64,000 nucleotides of DNA from Stackebrandtia nassauensis DSM 44728 (GCF_000024545.1 NC_013947.1:248001-312000); one strand, 5' to 3'. Numbered from the stretch's first letter, positions 17,326-25,841 are shown. Notes: generated from the sequence alone by a model not told the origin. Made by a program: numbers and translations.

Positions 17326-17356
17326 ATCGTAGAAGTTAAACAAGACTTGAAGTCAA
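17326..17356 (-). promoter_or_regulatory. MerR-type promoter of soxR
   Basis: On the minus strand, TTGACT (17351-17356) and TACGAT (17326-17331) are separated by exactly 19 bp, the elongated spacer characteristic of MerR/SoxR-controlled promoters. A dyad ACTTGA-AG-TCAAGT (17345-17358) overlaps the -35 side. Confidence 0.55.
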
Positions 17357-17371
17357 GTGTGATGTGAGCTG

Positions 17372-18295
17372 CTAATACGCCCTACTGAACCGTAACCGGG
17401 GCGCGGAGGTGGCCCAGCGATCGACGTGGCGGCGGACCTCGGCGACGTAGTCGGCGAACAGCGGGCCCGGCAGGGTGTGTCCGACGCCGGGCACGACGAT
17501 CAGCCGCGAGTCGGGGGCCGCGGCGGTGAGGTCGCGGGCGGCGCTGAGCCGAAGCAGCGGGTCGGCGTCGCCGTGGAAGGACAGCAGCGGCACCGTCAGC
17601 GCCTCCGGGCCGGGTCCGCTCCAGCGGGCTCCCGTCTGACGGGCCTGGGCCTGGGTGTCGCGGGGGTCGATGCCGCAGGCGCGGTCGCGTTCGGCGGCTT
17701 CCCGCGCGTACTCCTCGTCGAGCGGGTAGTCGGGCGCGGCCAGCATCCGGGCGTAGCCGATCGCGGCGGCCACGTCGCCTTCCGGGCCTCGCGGGTACTT
17801 GGCCCGGCTCAGTTTGACCAGGACGCCGGGACGGACGTAGCGCAGCAGGCCGAGCCGGCTGGCGGCGGCGGGCACGGCCGCGGAGGTGGTGACGGTGCGC
17901 GCGACGCCGGGGAAGCCCAGCGCGATGTGCTGGGCCACCAGGCCGCCCATCGAGTGGCCGAACAGGTGGGCGCCGTCCCAGCCGAGGGCGTTGAGGACGG
18001 CGACGCCGTCGGAGGCCTGTTCGGCGGCGGTATAGGCGAGCTTGCCCTTGCGGAACTGGGAGGCGATGGGGTTGGCCTTGGGCTGGTCGGGCCAGCGGTC
18101 GGATTCGCCGGCGTCGCGGTGGTCGTAGCTGGCGACGTGGAACCCGGCCTCGACGAGGGTGGCGATGAACTTCGGCGGCCACCAGAACCGCGAGAAGGCC
18201 GTGCCCATGACCAGCAGCAGCGGGTCGCCGCCGTGGCCGCCGTGGTCCTCGTAGGCGATCCGCAGGTCCCCGTTCATCGTGTAGCTGGTCGACAT
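17372..18295 (-). CDS. Alpha/beta hydrolase
   Basis: This 307-residue protein has the oxyanion strand LLLVMGTAFSRFWW, the nucleophile elbow GHSMGG near residue 113, an acid in FHGDADPLL and a final histidine in VPGVGHTLPG. That gives a complete Ser-Asp-His triad of the esterase/epoxide hydrolase-like group. It is cytosolic, with no signal peptide. The ATG has AAGGAGG 5-6 bp upstream. It is divergent from a TetR gene and its promoter contains a perfect TetR-type palindrome, so it is probably the repressed target. The substrate is unknown. Confidence 0.87.
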   Translation of the reverse strand: MSTSYTMNGDLRIAYEDHGGHGGDPLLLVMGTAFSRFWWPPKFIATLVEAGFHVASYDHRDAGESDRWPDQPKANPIASQFRKGKLAYTAAEQASDGVAVLNALGWDGAHLFGHSMGGLVAQHIALGFPGVARTVTTSAAVPAAASRLGLLRYVRPGVLVKLSRAKYPRGPEGDVAAAIGYARMLAAPDYPLDEEYAREAAERDRACGIDPRDTQAQARQTGARWSGPGPEALTVPLLSFHGDADPLLRLSAARDLTAAAPDSRLIVVPGVGHTLPGPLFADYVAEVRRHVDRWATSAPRLRFSRAY

Positions 18296-18304
18296 GACTC
18301 CTCC

Positions 18305-18361
18305 TTCGCGAACGGTGTTCGCGAATTAGACTAGCAGTTTGAGTACGCTGTTCGCAAACAG
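18305..18361. promoter_or_regulatory. TetR-type operators in the hydrolase/tetR divergent region
   Basis: Site 1 is a perfect dyad, TTCGCGAAC (18305-18313) and GTTCGCGAA (18317-18325). Site 2 is an imperfect copy, CTGTTCGCAAACAG (18348-18361), close to the tetR start. The shared GTTCGC half-site suggests one repressor controls both genes. Confidence 0.7.
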
Positions 18362-18374
18362 TGAGGAGTGATGT

Positions 18375-19040
18375 ATGTCCACCGACGAGGTCATTTGGCT
18401 GCGTCCCGAGCAGGCCACCACCGGCCGCCCCGCCGAACGCAGCCGCGCCGAGATCACCGCCGCCGCCATCACCGTGGCCGACCGCGACGGCCTGGACGCG
18501 GTGTCGATGCGCAAGGTCGCCGCCGAACTGGGCACCGGCGCCGCCTCGCTGTACCGCTACGTCAACAACCGCGACGACCTGCTCGACCTCATGGTCGACG
18601 CCACCGGCGCCGACTTCGAGTTCCCGCCCCCCACCGGCAAACCGGTCACCGACCTGGTCCAGCTCGGCGTCCGGCACCGCCAGATCATGCTGGGCCACCC
18701 GTGGCTGCCGACCCTGGTCCTGACCCGCCCGACGCTGGGCCCCTCCGGCGCGGCCATCCTTGAGTACTTCCTCACGGTGCTGGACGACCATCCGCTGCCC
18801 GCCACCGCGAAACTGGAAGCCTTCGCGCTGTTCAGCGGCTTCGTGGCCATGTACGTCCACAACGAGACCCACACCGCCGCCGAGACCGTAGCCCGCCAGA
18901 CCACCTACCTGCTGCACCTGGCCACCGACGGCGAGCACCCCCAGCTCGCGGCCACGCTGCTGGCCGCCCAGCCCGCCGAGGGCTCCGACCGCTTCCCCGT
19001 GATCCTGGCCCGGGTCCTGACCGGTCTGCTGACGATCTGA
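18375..19040 (+). CDS. TetR family transcriptional regulator
   Basis: This 221-residue protein has the DNA-binding domain at about residues 20-65: ITAAAITVADRDGLDAVSMRKVAAELGTGAASLYRYV. A ligand-binding C-terminal half of the tetracycline-repressor C-domain style follows. ATG 18375 is used with GAGGAG upstream; an ATG at 18371 is in another frame. It sits divergent from the alpha/beta hydrolase across two palindromes, so it most likely represses itself and that hydrolase and is relieved by the hydrolase's substrate or a related compound. Confidence 0.88.
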   Translation: MSTDEVIWLRPEQATTGRPAERSRAEITAAAITVADRDGLDAVSMRKVAAELGTGAASLYRYVNNRDDLLDLMVDATGADFEFPPPTGKPVTDLVQLGVRHRQIMLGHPWLPTLVLTRPTLGPSGAAILEYFLTVLDDHPLPATAKLEAFALFSGFVAMYVHNETHTAAETVARQTTYLLHLATDGEHPQLAATLLAAQPAEGSDRFPVILARVLTGLLTI

Positions 19041-19086
19041 CCGCTCCCGGCCCGGCCATAGTGGCCGGGCCGGACACCTCGGCCGC

Positions 19087-19701
19087 CTACCGCGACCGGA
19101 TCGCCGCCGAAAGCCCGCCGACCAGCTTCGCGAACGGCATGTCAAGTGCCCCATACACTTCGCCCGCGTGCGGCGCCGCGTTGTCGGCGAGGATCTCGAC
19201 CATCAGCGCCGAGTAGTCCGCGACCACGACCCCCGCCTGGGCGAGCCGCAGCAGCCCGGTCTCGCGTTTGGTCCGCGAGAAGGTCCCGGACGCGTCGACG
19301 GCGACGTAGGCGTTCAGCCCGTTCCGGACGGCGGCCAGCGCGGGCAGCGCCGCGCACACCTCCAGCGAGACCCCCGCGATGACGAGGTTGCGGCGGCCGG
19401 TCGCCTCGACGGCCCGGCGCACCCGCTCGTCGTCCCAGGCGTTGACGGTGCCGCGGTCGATGACGGGGTGGCCGTGCGGCAGGGCCGCGACGAGCTCGGG
19501 GACGAGCGGTCCCCACATGCTGTCGGCCGCGGTGGTCGTGGCGATGACCGGCAGTCCCAGCCGGGTGGCGCTGGCGGCCAGCGCGGCGACGTTGTGGGCC
19601 AGTTCGTCGGTGCCGAGGTCGCGGACGCCGGTGAACAGACCGATCTGGTGGTCGACGAGCAGGACGGCGGTGTTGTCGGCGGTGAGGACTTCGGGGGTCA
19701 T
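19087..19701 (-). CDS. Isochorismatase family (YcaC-like) hydrolase
   Basis: This 204-residue protein has the family core TAVLLVDHQIGLF (catalytic Asp), LPVIATTTAADSMWGPL, and VIAGVSLEVCAALPALAA holding the catalytic cysteine. The layout is closest to YcaC-type cysteine hydrolases rather than true isochorismatases. The reaction is unknown. The upstream region has two copies of a palindrome that is also seen, in degenerate form, around the adjacent marR gene, so the MarR protein probably regulates it. Confidence 0.85.
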   Translation of the reverse strand: MTPEVLTADNTAVLLVDHQIGLFTGVRDLGTDELAHNVAALAASATRLGLPVIATTTAADSMWGPLVPELVAALPHGHPVIDRGTVNAWDDERVRRAVEATGRRNLVIAGVSLEVCAALPALAAVRNGLNAYVAVDASGTFSRTKRETGLLRLAQAGVVVADYSALMVEILADNAAPHAGEVYGALDMPFAKLVGGLSAAIRSR

Positions 19702-19737
19702 GGGGTGCTCCTAGGCTCAGTACTATCTCGAATTGTT

Positions 19738-19813
19738 CGACATCGAAATGTCGTGGCTCGAACCGTACTTCGCCCCAAGGCGACCGTCAAACAATTTGAC
19801 GTCGAAATGTCAA
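19738..19813. promoter_or_regulatory. MarR-type operators upstream of the isochorismatase-like gene
   Basis: CGACAT-CGAA-ATGTCG (19738-19753, perfect) and TTGACGTCGAAATGTCAA (19796-19813, one mismatch in the dyad) share the core TCGAAATGTC. They cover the promoter of the gene starting at 19701. Confidence 0.62.
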
Positions 19814-19835
19814 GAAAGTGCCGGACGTCACAGCC

Positions 19836-20336
19836 TCAGCCCTTCGGCACGTCCCCCAGCGACTCCAGCAGCTTGCGCAGCAGGCCCGCCAACTGCTCCC
19901 GTTCCTCGCCGTCCAGCGCGGCCAGCATCCGGTCCTCGTTGGTCACGTGTCCGTCGAAGGCCCGCTCCACGATGTCCAGGCCGCTGGAGGTCAGCGTGAC
20001 GCGGACTTTGCGCCGGTTGTCGGGATCGGTTTCGCGGGTCACGTAACCCTTGGCCACCAGCCTATCCACCCGGTTCGTAATGGCCGCCGCCTTGATGTAC
20101 GAGGTCTCGGTCAGCTTGCCCGGCGTGACGGTGTAGGGCGGGCCGTAGCGACGGATCGTGGCCAGCACGTTGAACTCGCCGTCGTCGATGTCGAACCGCG
20201 AGAAGTAGTCGCGATGCCCCTGTTCCAGCAGGCGGCTGGCGCGCTGGATCCGGCCCACGACCCCCATCGGGCCGACGTCGGCCTCGGGGCGCACCTCGTG
20301 CCACAGCCGCTGTACCTCGTCCATCATGTCCGGCAT
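19836..20336 (-). CDS. MarR family transcriptional regulator
   Basis: This 166-residue winged-helix protein has FDIDDGEFNVLATIRRYGPPYTVTPGKLTETSYIKAAAITNRVDRLVAKGYV as the DNA-binding core, and the wing TDPDNRRKVRVTLTSSG. It resembles regulators that respond to phenolic compounds and control efflux pumps and small hydrolases. The flanking genes are an isochorismatase-like hydrolase and a decayed MFS efflux gene, and the same operator motif is present at both. That fits a local regulator whose efflux target has been lost. Confidence 0.9.
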   Translation of the reverse strand: MPDMMDEVQRLWHEVRPEADVGPMGVVGRIQRASRLLEQGHRDYFSRFDIDDGEFNVLATIRRYGPPYTVTPGKLTETSYIKAAAITNRVDRLVAKGYVTRETDPDNRRKVRVTLTSSGLDIVERAFDGHVTNEDRMLAALDGEEREQLAGLLRKLLESLGDVPKG

Positions 20337-20356
20337 CGCTACCCCTTGTTTTCAGC

Positions 20357-20418
20357 TCGAAATATTTGACGCTATCACAATGGCATGCTAGGTTCCGACT
20401 CCAAACATTTCGACACCA
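20357..20418. promoter_or_regulatory. Degenerate MarR-type operator copies between marR and the MFS remnant
   Basis: TCGAAATATTTGAC (20357-20370) and AACATTTCGACACC (20404-20417) each match half or more of the TTGACNTCGAAATGTCAA motif found upstream of the hydrolase gene. Confidence 0.45.
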
Positions 20419-20437
20419 AAATATTGGAGTTCAGGCC

Positions 20438-20877
20438 TTGCACTCCCCACGTTCCTGGCTTCGCGACACCGCCGCCGCGCTGCTGGCCGGGGTCGCCGCC
20501 GGTTCCTGCCCGCGTTCCTACAGGCGCAGCTGGAGACCCTGCTGTCGCTACAGGTCACCGGCACCGGGCTGACCGAGCGGCAGTACAGCTGGATCATCGC
20601 CGTCAACGGCGTCGCGATCGTGCTCGGCCAGCTGTTCGTCCCGAAACTGGTGGACGGCAAGCGAACCAGCCGAGTGCTGGCGCTGGCGGCGCTGCTGTGG
20701 GCGCTGGGGGGTGGCCTGGGGCTGCAACACCTCGGCGGGCTCTGGTGGCTGATCGGCGCCGGAATCGGGGTACTGGCGGCGATCGGGAACCTCGCCGCCG
20801 AACCCGCACGAGAACGCCGCTTGGCGACAGCGACTGAGCGAGGGCGCCCGGCGGCGTGGTCTGAGTCCGGAGTATAA
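20438..20877 (+). pseudogene. Remnant of an MFS efflux transporter
   Basis: The start LHSPRSWLRDTAAALLAG looks like an MFS N-terminus. It is joined, with a frame change near 20500, to a segment matching the second half of such transporters: QVTGTGLTERQYSWIIAVNGVAIVLGQLFVPKLVDGK, then helices ALAALLWALGGGLGL and LWWLIGAGIGVLAAIG. The first six helices and the last two or so are missing, leaving about 145 codons where about 400 are expected. The divergent marR gene and its operators are intact, so this was probably the regulated pump. Confidence 0.72.
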
Positions 20878-20884
20878 ATGGAAT

Positions 20885-20899
20885 CGGAATCCGCTTCCG
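20885..20899. promoter_or_regulatory. Small dyad upstream of the membrane protein gene
   Basis: CGGAA-TCCGC-TTCCG (20885-20899) is a perfect 5-bp dyad located 25 bp before the start at 20924. It may be the operator of the TetR gene encoded downstream. Confidence 0.35.
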
Positions 20900-20923
20900 T
20901 TTAGCTCTCACGAAGGAGCCGTC

Positions 20924-21415
20924 ATGGCCACCACCCCACGACACTGGACGCTGCCACGAATCCTGGTGCGCGTCGTGCTGTTCTTCTCGCTGTTCGGCCC
21001 GGCGCTGGCCGACCTCGCCATCCCCGACGTCGCCGCGATGCACCTGCACAACCCGAACTGGCCACCGCACGCCAAGTTCCACGACGCGCAGTACCTCGTG
21101 ATGGCCGCGCTGTTGGCCGCCATTGGTCTCACCATGTTGTGGCGCCGCACCGGGAACCTCCGGCTCCAGTTCCACTGGGCGGCGGCGCTCGCGTCGGTGA
21201 CCTGGCTGGCCATGTTCGCCGCGCTGCTGTTCCCCGGGACCGGCATCATCGACCCCGAGTTCGTCGCCGACAACGTGTCCATCCTCGGGCTGAACCCGCA
21301 GCTGTTCATCGCGCTGGTCATGCTCGTGCTGTTGGCCGTCGCCGTCGGTGTCGAACGGTTCGGGCGACGCATTCCGCTGGCCCCCGAGTCGAACCGCACC
21401 CCCGCGGCGGCCTGA
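20924..21415 (+). CDS. Four-helix membrane protein of unknown function
   Basis: This 163-residue protein has four hydrophobic helices. Polar loops carry HLHNPNWPPHAKFHDAQY, a His/Asp-rich motif between helices one and two that could bind metal or haem. Small membrane proteins with this N-P-x-W-P-x-H-A-x-F-H motif are known as uncharacterised families (DUF6640-like; named from memory). The ATG has AAGGAG 6 bp upstream. It is followed 61 bp later by a TetR gene on the same strand, suggesting a small regulated operon. Confidence 0.75.
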   Translation: MATTPRHWTLPRILVRVVLFFSLFGPALADLAIPDVAAMHLHNPNWPPHAKFHDAQYLVMAALLAAIGLTMLWRRTGNLRLQFHWAAALASVTWLAMFAALLFPGTGIIDPEFVADNVSILGLNPQLFIALVMLVLLAVAVGVERFGRRIPLAPESNRTPAAA

Positions 21416-21476
21416 CGTCGTCGCGGGCCGGGCACACGCTAGGTTCACCACGACCAGGACACGACGGAGTTCGAGA

Positions 21477-22043
21477 ATGACCAGCACCGCAGGCCGCAGG
21501 CCCCGCAGCGACGCCGCGCACAACCGCGATCGCGTTCTCACCGCTGCCGAGGAACTGTTCAACTCCCAGGGCACCGCCGTGCACATGTCGGAGGTCGCCA
21601 AGAGCGCCGGGGTCGGCGTGGGCACCGTCTACCGGCACTTCCCGACCCGGCGGGCACTGGTCGAGGCGGTCGCCGAGCAGCGGTTCGTCGAGATCCTGGC
21701 CTTCGCCCGCGAACACTGCCTCGACCAGCCCGACCCGCGCGAGGCACTGCGCGGCTTCCTCCACCACGTCGGCGAGGTCCACGAACGCGGGCGCGGTCAG
21801 TCGGACGCCATCGAAGCCGTGCTCGGTTCCACCGAACCGCGCGGCGAACCCGGAGAACGGCTCCAGGAGGTCGGCGAGACACTGCTGCGTCGGGGCCGCG
21901 AAGCCCACGTCGTCCGCGCCGACATCACCGTCGCCGACCTGTACATGATCGTCGGCTGTGTCGCCACGATCTGCCGCAACGGTTTCGGCGACTGGCGCCG
22001 GTTCGTCGAGATCGCCCTCAACGGTTTCCGGCCGCTCGACTAG
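21477..22043 (+). CDS. TetR family transcriptional regulator
   Basis: This 188-residue protein has the N-terminal helix-turn-helix NRDRVLTAAEELFNSQGTAVHMSEVAKSAGVGVGTVYRHFPTRRALVEAVAEQRF, typical of the AcrR/BetI-like group. The C-terminal half has the short ligand domain seen in regulators of membrane or efflux proteins. ATG 21477 is chosen since GGAG lies 8 bp upstream and the DNA-binding domain begins soon after. It likely regulates the preceding membrane protein gene and itself. Confidence 0.88.
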   Translation: MTSTAGRRPRSDAAHNRDRVLTAAEELFNSQGTAVHMSEVAKSAGVGVGTVYRHFPTRRALVEAVAEQRFVEILAFAREHCLDQPDPREALRGFLHHVGEVHERGRGQSDAIEAVLGSTEPRGEPGERLQEVGETLLRRGREAHVVRADITVADLYMIVGCVATICRNGFGDWRRFVEIALNGFRPLD

Positions 22044-22052
22044 CGGGCGCGG

Positions 22053-22859
22053 TCAGACCGCGAAGCTGTCGGCACCCTCGCGGGTCGCGGTGGCCGGTTT
22101 CGCCTTCCACACCCTGGTGGCCTGCCCCGTCAGCCGGGCCAGGTACAGCGGGTTGAGGATCAGGTAGCGACGCCACAGGCGCTTGGGCTCCAAACCCAAG
22201 CGCCACAGCCATTCCAGCCCGCGCTTCTGCATCCACTCCGGCGGCTTGCGCAGGTTCCCGGCGTGGTAGTCGAAGGCGGCGCCGACGGCCATCAGCGGCA
22301 TGTTCAGCAGCGGCCGCATCGCGTGGGCGAAGATCTCCTGCCGGGGGCAGCCGAGCCCGACGAGCACCAGCCGGGCCCCGGACTCGGTGATGCGCTTGGC
22401 GATCTGCTCCGGCTCGCCGACCTCGTTGGCGCGGAACTTCGACGGTTCCCAGCCCGCGATGACCAGGTCGGGGAAACGCTCGGAAAGCTTGGCGCGGAAC
22501 GTGTCCAGCACCTCGGGGGTGCTGCCGTACAGGTAGATCGGCAGGCCCTCGGCGGCCATCCGCGCGATGACCCGGATGGTCAGCTCGGGACCGTAGGTGC
22601 GGTCGGACAGCTTGGCCTTGTGCAGCAGGTTCAGGGCCCACTTCACCGGCTGGCCGTCCGGCGTGACCACGTCGAAGGAGTTGAGCCGCGCCTCGTGGGC
22701 CCGGTCCTGGACGCCGGTCATGACGCCGTGCACCGCCAGCGCGGTCAGGGCCAGCGGCCGTTGTTCGCGGGCCGCGTCGACCACCTTCTCGGTGGCGGCC
22801 TCGTAGTCGATGGCGTCGACGTAGACGCCCAGGACGTTGCGCTTGCCTTGGTCGATCAC
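22053..22859 (-). CDS. WecG/TagA/CpsF family glycosyltransferase
   Basis: At 268 residues it carries the WecG/TagA (GT26) signatures: [19 protein letters not shown] (the acceptor-binding D-x-x-x-P-D-G motif), [31 protein letters not shown] and [20 protein letters not shown]. These enzymes add N-acetylmannosamine-type sugars to lipid-linked intermediates in wall polymer or surface glycan synthesis, at the inner membrane face. GTG 22859 overlaps the epimerase stop by four bases (GTGA), so the genes are translationally coupled. The C-terminus includes the usual basic membrane-association helix. Confidence 0.9.
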   Translation of the reverse strand: MIDQGKRNVLGVYVDAIDYEAATEKVVDAAREQRPLALTALAVHGVMTGVQDRAHEARLNSFDVVTPDGQPVKWALNLLHKAKLSDRTYGPELTIRVIARMAAEGLPIYLYGSTPEVLDTFRAKLSERFPDLVIAGWEPSKFRANEVGEPEQIAKRITESGARLVLVGLGCPRQEIFAHAMRPLLNMPLMAVGAAFDYHAGNLRKPPEWMQKRGLEWLWRLGLEPKRLWRRYLILNPLYLARLTGQATRVWKAKPATATREGADSFAV

Positions 22860-23929
22860 GACTGCGGGACCCACCGATCCACATTGGCCTCGTAGATGCC
22901 GCGCATGATCGAGTTGACGTCGTGGCTCATCTTCCAGTCCGGGTAGTGCTCCTGGAACCGCGCCATCGAGCTGATCCACCAGATGTGGTCACCGACCCGG
23001 TTCTGGTCCACATAGGTGGTCTGGGCCTTCTCGCCGGTGATCTCCTCGGCGACGGTGAACGACTCCAGCACCGAGATGTTGGAGGCGCGGCCACCGCCGA
23101 GGTTGTAGATCTCGGCGACGCGCGGGGCGCGGTAGAAGGCCTCGAAGGCGGTGACGACGTCGTGGGAGTGGATCGCGTCGCGCACCTGCTTTCCCTTGTA
23201 GCCGTAGATGTTGTAGTTGCGGCGCTCCATGACGCAGCGCATCACGTAGCCGAGGAAGCCGTGCAGTTCGGCGGCCGAGTGGGCCGGGCCGGTCAGGGTG
23301 CCGCCCCGGAACACGGCGGTCTTCATGTCGAAGTAGCGGCCGTACTCCTGCACCATGATGTCGGAGGCGACCTTGGAGGCGCCGAAGATCGAGTGCAGCG
23401 TGTTGTCGATCGACATGTCCTCGCGGATACCGTCCACATAGGGGTGCGACGGGTCGATCTCCCAGCGGGTGTCCTTTTCGATCAGCGGCAGCCGGTTGGG
23501 GGTGTCGCCGTAGACCTTGTTGGTGGAGCAGAAGATGAACGGCGCGTCGATGGCGTACTTGCGGGTGTACTCCAGCAGGTTGAGCGTGCCGGTGGCGTTG
23601 ATGTCGAAGTCGGTGAACGGTTCCTTCGCGGCCCAGTCGTGGCTGGGCTGGGAGGCACAGTGGATGATGACCGCCAGGTCGGAACCGTAGTGCTTGAAGA
23701 GTTTGTCCAGGCCGTCGCGGTCCCGGATGTCGACACTGTGGTGCTCGTAGGAGGCACCCAGTTCGCGTTTCAGCTCCTCGACCTGCCAGGCGGTGGAACC
23801 GTCCGAGCCGTAGAAGTAGGCGCGCATGTCGTTGTCGATCCCGGCGACGGTGAAGCCGAGTTTGGCGAAGTGACGGACGGCTTCGGAGCCGATGAGTCCG
23901 GCGGAACCGGTGATCAGTGCGACGCTCAA
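22856..23929 (-). CDS. NAD-dependent epimerase, CDP-paratose/tyvelose epimerase-like
   Basis: This 357-residue extended SDR has the Rossmann start [18 protein letters not shown]. The block [17 protein letters not shown] is typical of CDP-paratose 2-epimerases. Also present are [21 protein letters not shown] and [19 protein letters not shown]. The catalytic Tyr of the YxxxK motif is replaced by Phe in this alignment (IFGASK). I believe several homologues share this, but it should be verified. The likely role is making an unusual deoxysugar nucleotide for the adjacent glycosyltransferases. The start is TTG with GAGGAG 9 bp upstream. It is in an operon with both WecG-type genes. Confidence 0.85.
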   Translation of the reverse strand: MSVALITGSAGLIGSEAVRHFAKLGFTVAGIDNDMRAYFYGSDGSTAWQVEELKRELGASYEHHSVDIRDRDGLDKLFKHYGSDLAVIIHCASQPSHDWAAKEPFTDFDINATGTLNLLEYTRKYAIDAPFIFCSTNKVYGDTPNRLPLIEKDTRWEIDPSHPYVDGIREDMSIDNTLHSIFGASKVASDIMVQEYGRYFDMKTAVFRGGTLTGPAHSAAELHGFLGYVMRCVMERRNYNIYGYKGKQVRDAIHSHDVVTAFEAFYRAPRVAEIYNLGGGRASNISVLESFTVAEEITGEKAQTTYVDQNRVGDHIWWISSMARFQEHYPDWKMSHDVNSIMRGIYEANVDRWVPQS

Positions 23930-24042
23930 GTGTTACTACTCCTCGCTCGATGCGGGCTTCCTGCCAGCCCGGGTGCGGCCCACAAGTGTAGTCGTGGCGC
24001 GCATTGCCCCCGCGAGTGACGGCTTGGCGGATGTGGCCCGGC

Positions 24043-24777
24043 CTACGGCACCCGGTCCAGTTTGCGGCTGCGGCGTTTGTCGGTGAGGGTGCCGTAGCCG
24101 AACCGGGCCGTACCCAGCAGCTGGGTGGTCCACGGCCGCGACGGCGGTTTGACGCCGGACAGCACGCTGAAGGCGTCGCCGACCGCCACCAGCGTGGTTC
24201 CCAGCACCGACGCGTACTCGGCCACGAACCCGTGCTGCTGCGGCGTCTCGCAGCCGACCCACACGATGTCGGGCCGGTAGTCGGCGGCCAGTTTCCGCAG
24301 CGCCGCGTTCTCCGCGGGCATGATCGGGAACGCCAGCACACTGGTCGCGACGATGTCGACCCCCGGCAACTTCTCCAGCAGCGTCTTTTTCAGCGTCTTG
24401 ACCACCTCCGGCGTCGGCCCGCACAGGTAGTGCCGCAGGCCGGGCTGGCGTCCCTGGCTCATCGTGTCGAACATGAGCGTCGGCGGGTGGATCCGGTCGG
24501 TCAGGTTGCGGGCGGCCAGCCTGCGGCCCTGTCGCACCAGCCGGGTACTGGCCGGGAAGTTGATGTCGGACGCGTTGAGCAGGTCCCGGAACTCGGTGTC
24601 CGCCAACGCGATCGACACCGTGTAGGTGTCGCACAGGTGGGCTCTGCGGGCCTGGCCGTGCCGCGAGGTCAACAGCGCCTGGGTGGCGGCTTCGGGGGTC
24701 AGGCTGTCGATGAGGACGCCGCAGCACCGGAACCGGCCCGGATGCCGTTGTCGCACTCCGTATCGAGAATCGGACAC
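24043..24777 (-). CDS. Divergent second WecG/TagA-type glycosyltransferase
   Basis: This 244-residue protein keeps the family frame: CGVLIDSLTPEAATQALL, LLNASDINFPASTRLVRQGRRL (in place of D-x-x-x-P-D-G), GLRHYLCGPTPEVVKTL, DIVWVGCETPQQHGFVAEY and AVGDAFSVLSGVKPPSRPW. The central motif has CETPQQH where active members have G-x-P-x-Q-E. The C-terminus is shorter than its neighbour's, lacking the basic membrane helix. Function may be altered or acceptor-specific. It is the first gene of the cluster, 113 bp upstream of the epimerase. GTG 24777 is the longest start; GTG 24756 is possible. Confidence 0.75.
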   Translation of the reverse strand: MSDSRYGVRQRHPGRFRCCGVLIDSLTPEAATQALLTSRHGQARRAHLCDTYTVSIALADTEFRDLLNASDINFPASTRLVRQGRRLAARNLTDRIHPPTLMFDTMSQGRQPGLRHYLCGPTPEVVKTLKKTLLEKLPGVDIVATSVLAFPIMPAENAALRKLAADYRPDIVWVGCETPQQHGFVAEYASVLGTTLVAVGDAFSVLSGVKPPSRPWTTQLLGTARFGYGTLTDKRRSRKLDRVP

Positions 24778-24836
24778 TGGGCAACAATACCGGCATGCCT
24801 GCCCGGATTTGCGGCAAGCGGAATACGCTGCCGCCT

Positions 24837-25811
24837 ATGAGAGCCGTAGAGATAGCCGAACCCGGCGGGCCCGAGGCCCTGAAGGTCATCGACGCCCCCG
24901 ACCCGATCCCCGGTTCCGGCGAGGTCGTCATCGAGGTGGCCGCGGCCGGGATCAACCGCGCCGACGCCGCCCAGCGACGCGGCAAGTACCCGCCGCCCGA
25001 GGGCGCCAGCCCCTACCCGGGCCTGGAGGTGTCCGGGCGGATCATCGCGATCGGTCCCGGCGTCGCCGGTGTGTCGGTGGGCGACGAGGTGTGCGCGCTG
25101 CTGTCGGGCGGCGGCTACGCCGAACGGGTCGCGGTCGACGCGCGGCTGCTGCTGCCGATCCCCGACGGCGTCGACCTGGTCGACGCGGCCGGACTGCCGG
25201 AGGTCGCCGCCACCGTGTGGTCGAACGTGTTCCAGATCGCCCGGCTGACCGAGGGCGAGATGCTGCTGGTGCACGGCGGTTCCGGCGGCATCGGCACCTT
25301 CGCGATCCAACTGGCCACCGCGCGCGGCTGCGGCGTCCTGACCACCGCCCGCTCCCACAACGCCGACGCCCTGCGCGGACTGGGCGCCGAACTGGTCATC
25401 GACTACCGCGACCAGGACTTCGCCGAAGAGGTCGCCACCCACACCGACGGCCGCGGCGTCGACGTCATCCTCGACCACCTCGGTGCGTCCTATCTCGACC
25501 GCAACGTCGCCAGCCTGAACCTCAACGGACGCTTGGCGATCATCAGCATGCAGGGCGGATCCAAGACCGAGTTCAACCTGGGTGCGCTGATGCGCAGGCG
25601 CGGCAGCGTCTCGGCCACCACCCTGCGGTCTCGCCCGATCGGCGAACGCGCCGACATCATCGCGGCGGTGCGCGACAACGTGTGGCCACAGGTGGCTTCG
25701 GGACAGGTCAAACCCGTTGTCGCGCAACGGTTCCCGCTGGCCGACGTCGTCGAGGCACACCGGGTCCTCGACGCGGGCGGCTACCTCGGCAAGATCCTGC
25801 TCACGACCTGA
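24837..25811 (+). CDS. NAD(P)H:quinone oxidoreductase, zinc-independent MDR family (PIG3-like)
   Basis: This 324-residue protein begins MRAVEIAEPGGPEALKV, with a GroES-like fold, then AAAGINRADAAQRRGKYPPPEGASPYPGLEVSG and the nucleotide-binding LVHGGSGGIGTFAIQLA. The zinc ligands of alcohol dehydrogenases are absent. PIG3-like members reduce quinones with NADPH. There is no Shine-Dalgarno; TACGCT ends 7 nt before the ATG, consistent with a leaderless transcript. It faces the type VII effector operon tail to tail at its 3' end. Confidence 0.9.
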   Translation: MRAVEIAEPGGPEALKVIDAPDPIPGSGEVVIEVAAAGINRADAAQRRGKYPPPEGASPYPGLEVSGRIIAIGPGVAGVSVGDEVCALLSGGGYAERVAVDARLLLPIPDGVDLVDAAGLPEVAATVWSNVFQIARLTEGEMLLVHGGSGGIGTFAIQLATARGCGVLTTARSHNADALRGLGAELVIDYRDQDFAEEVATHTDGRGVDVILDHLGASYLDRNVASLNLNGRLAIISMQGGSKTEFNLGALMRRRGSVSATTLRSRPIGERADIIAAVRDNVWPQVASGQVKPVVAQRFPLADVVEAHRVLDAGGYLGKILLTT

Positions 25812-25841
25812 CAGCACCGGTCGCGATCGCCAGCCCGCGTC

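Noticed and set aside
14612-25811. Genomic island integrated at tRNA-Ser
   Set aside because: No integrase, attachment repeat or sharp boundary is visible; only the ASCH gene has odd base use.
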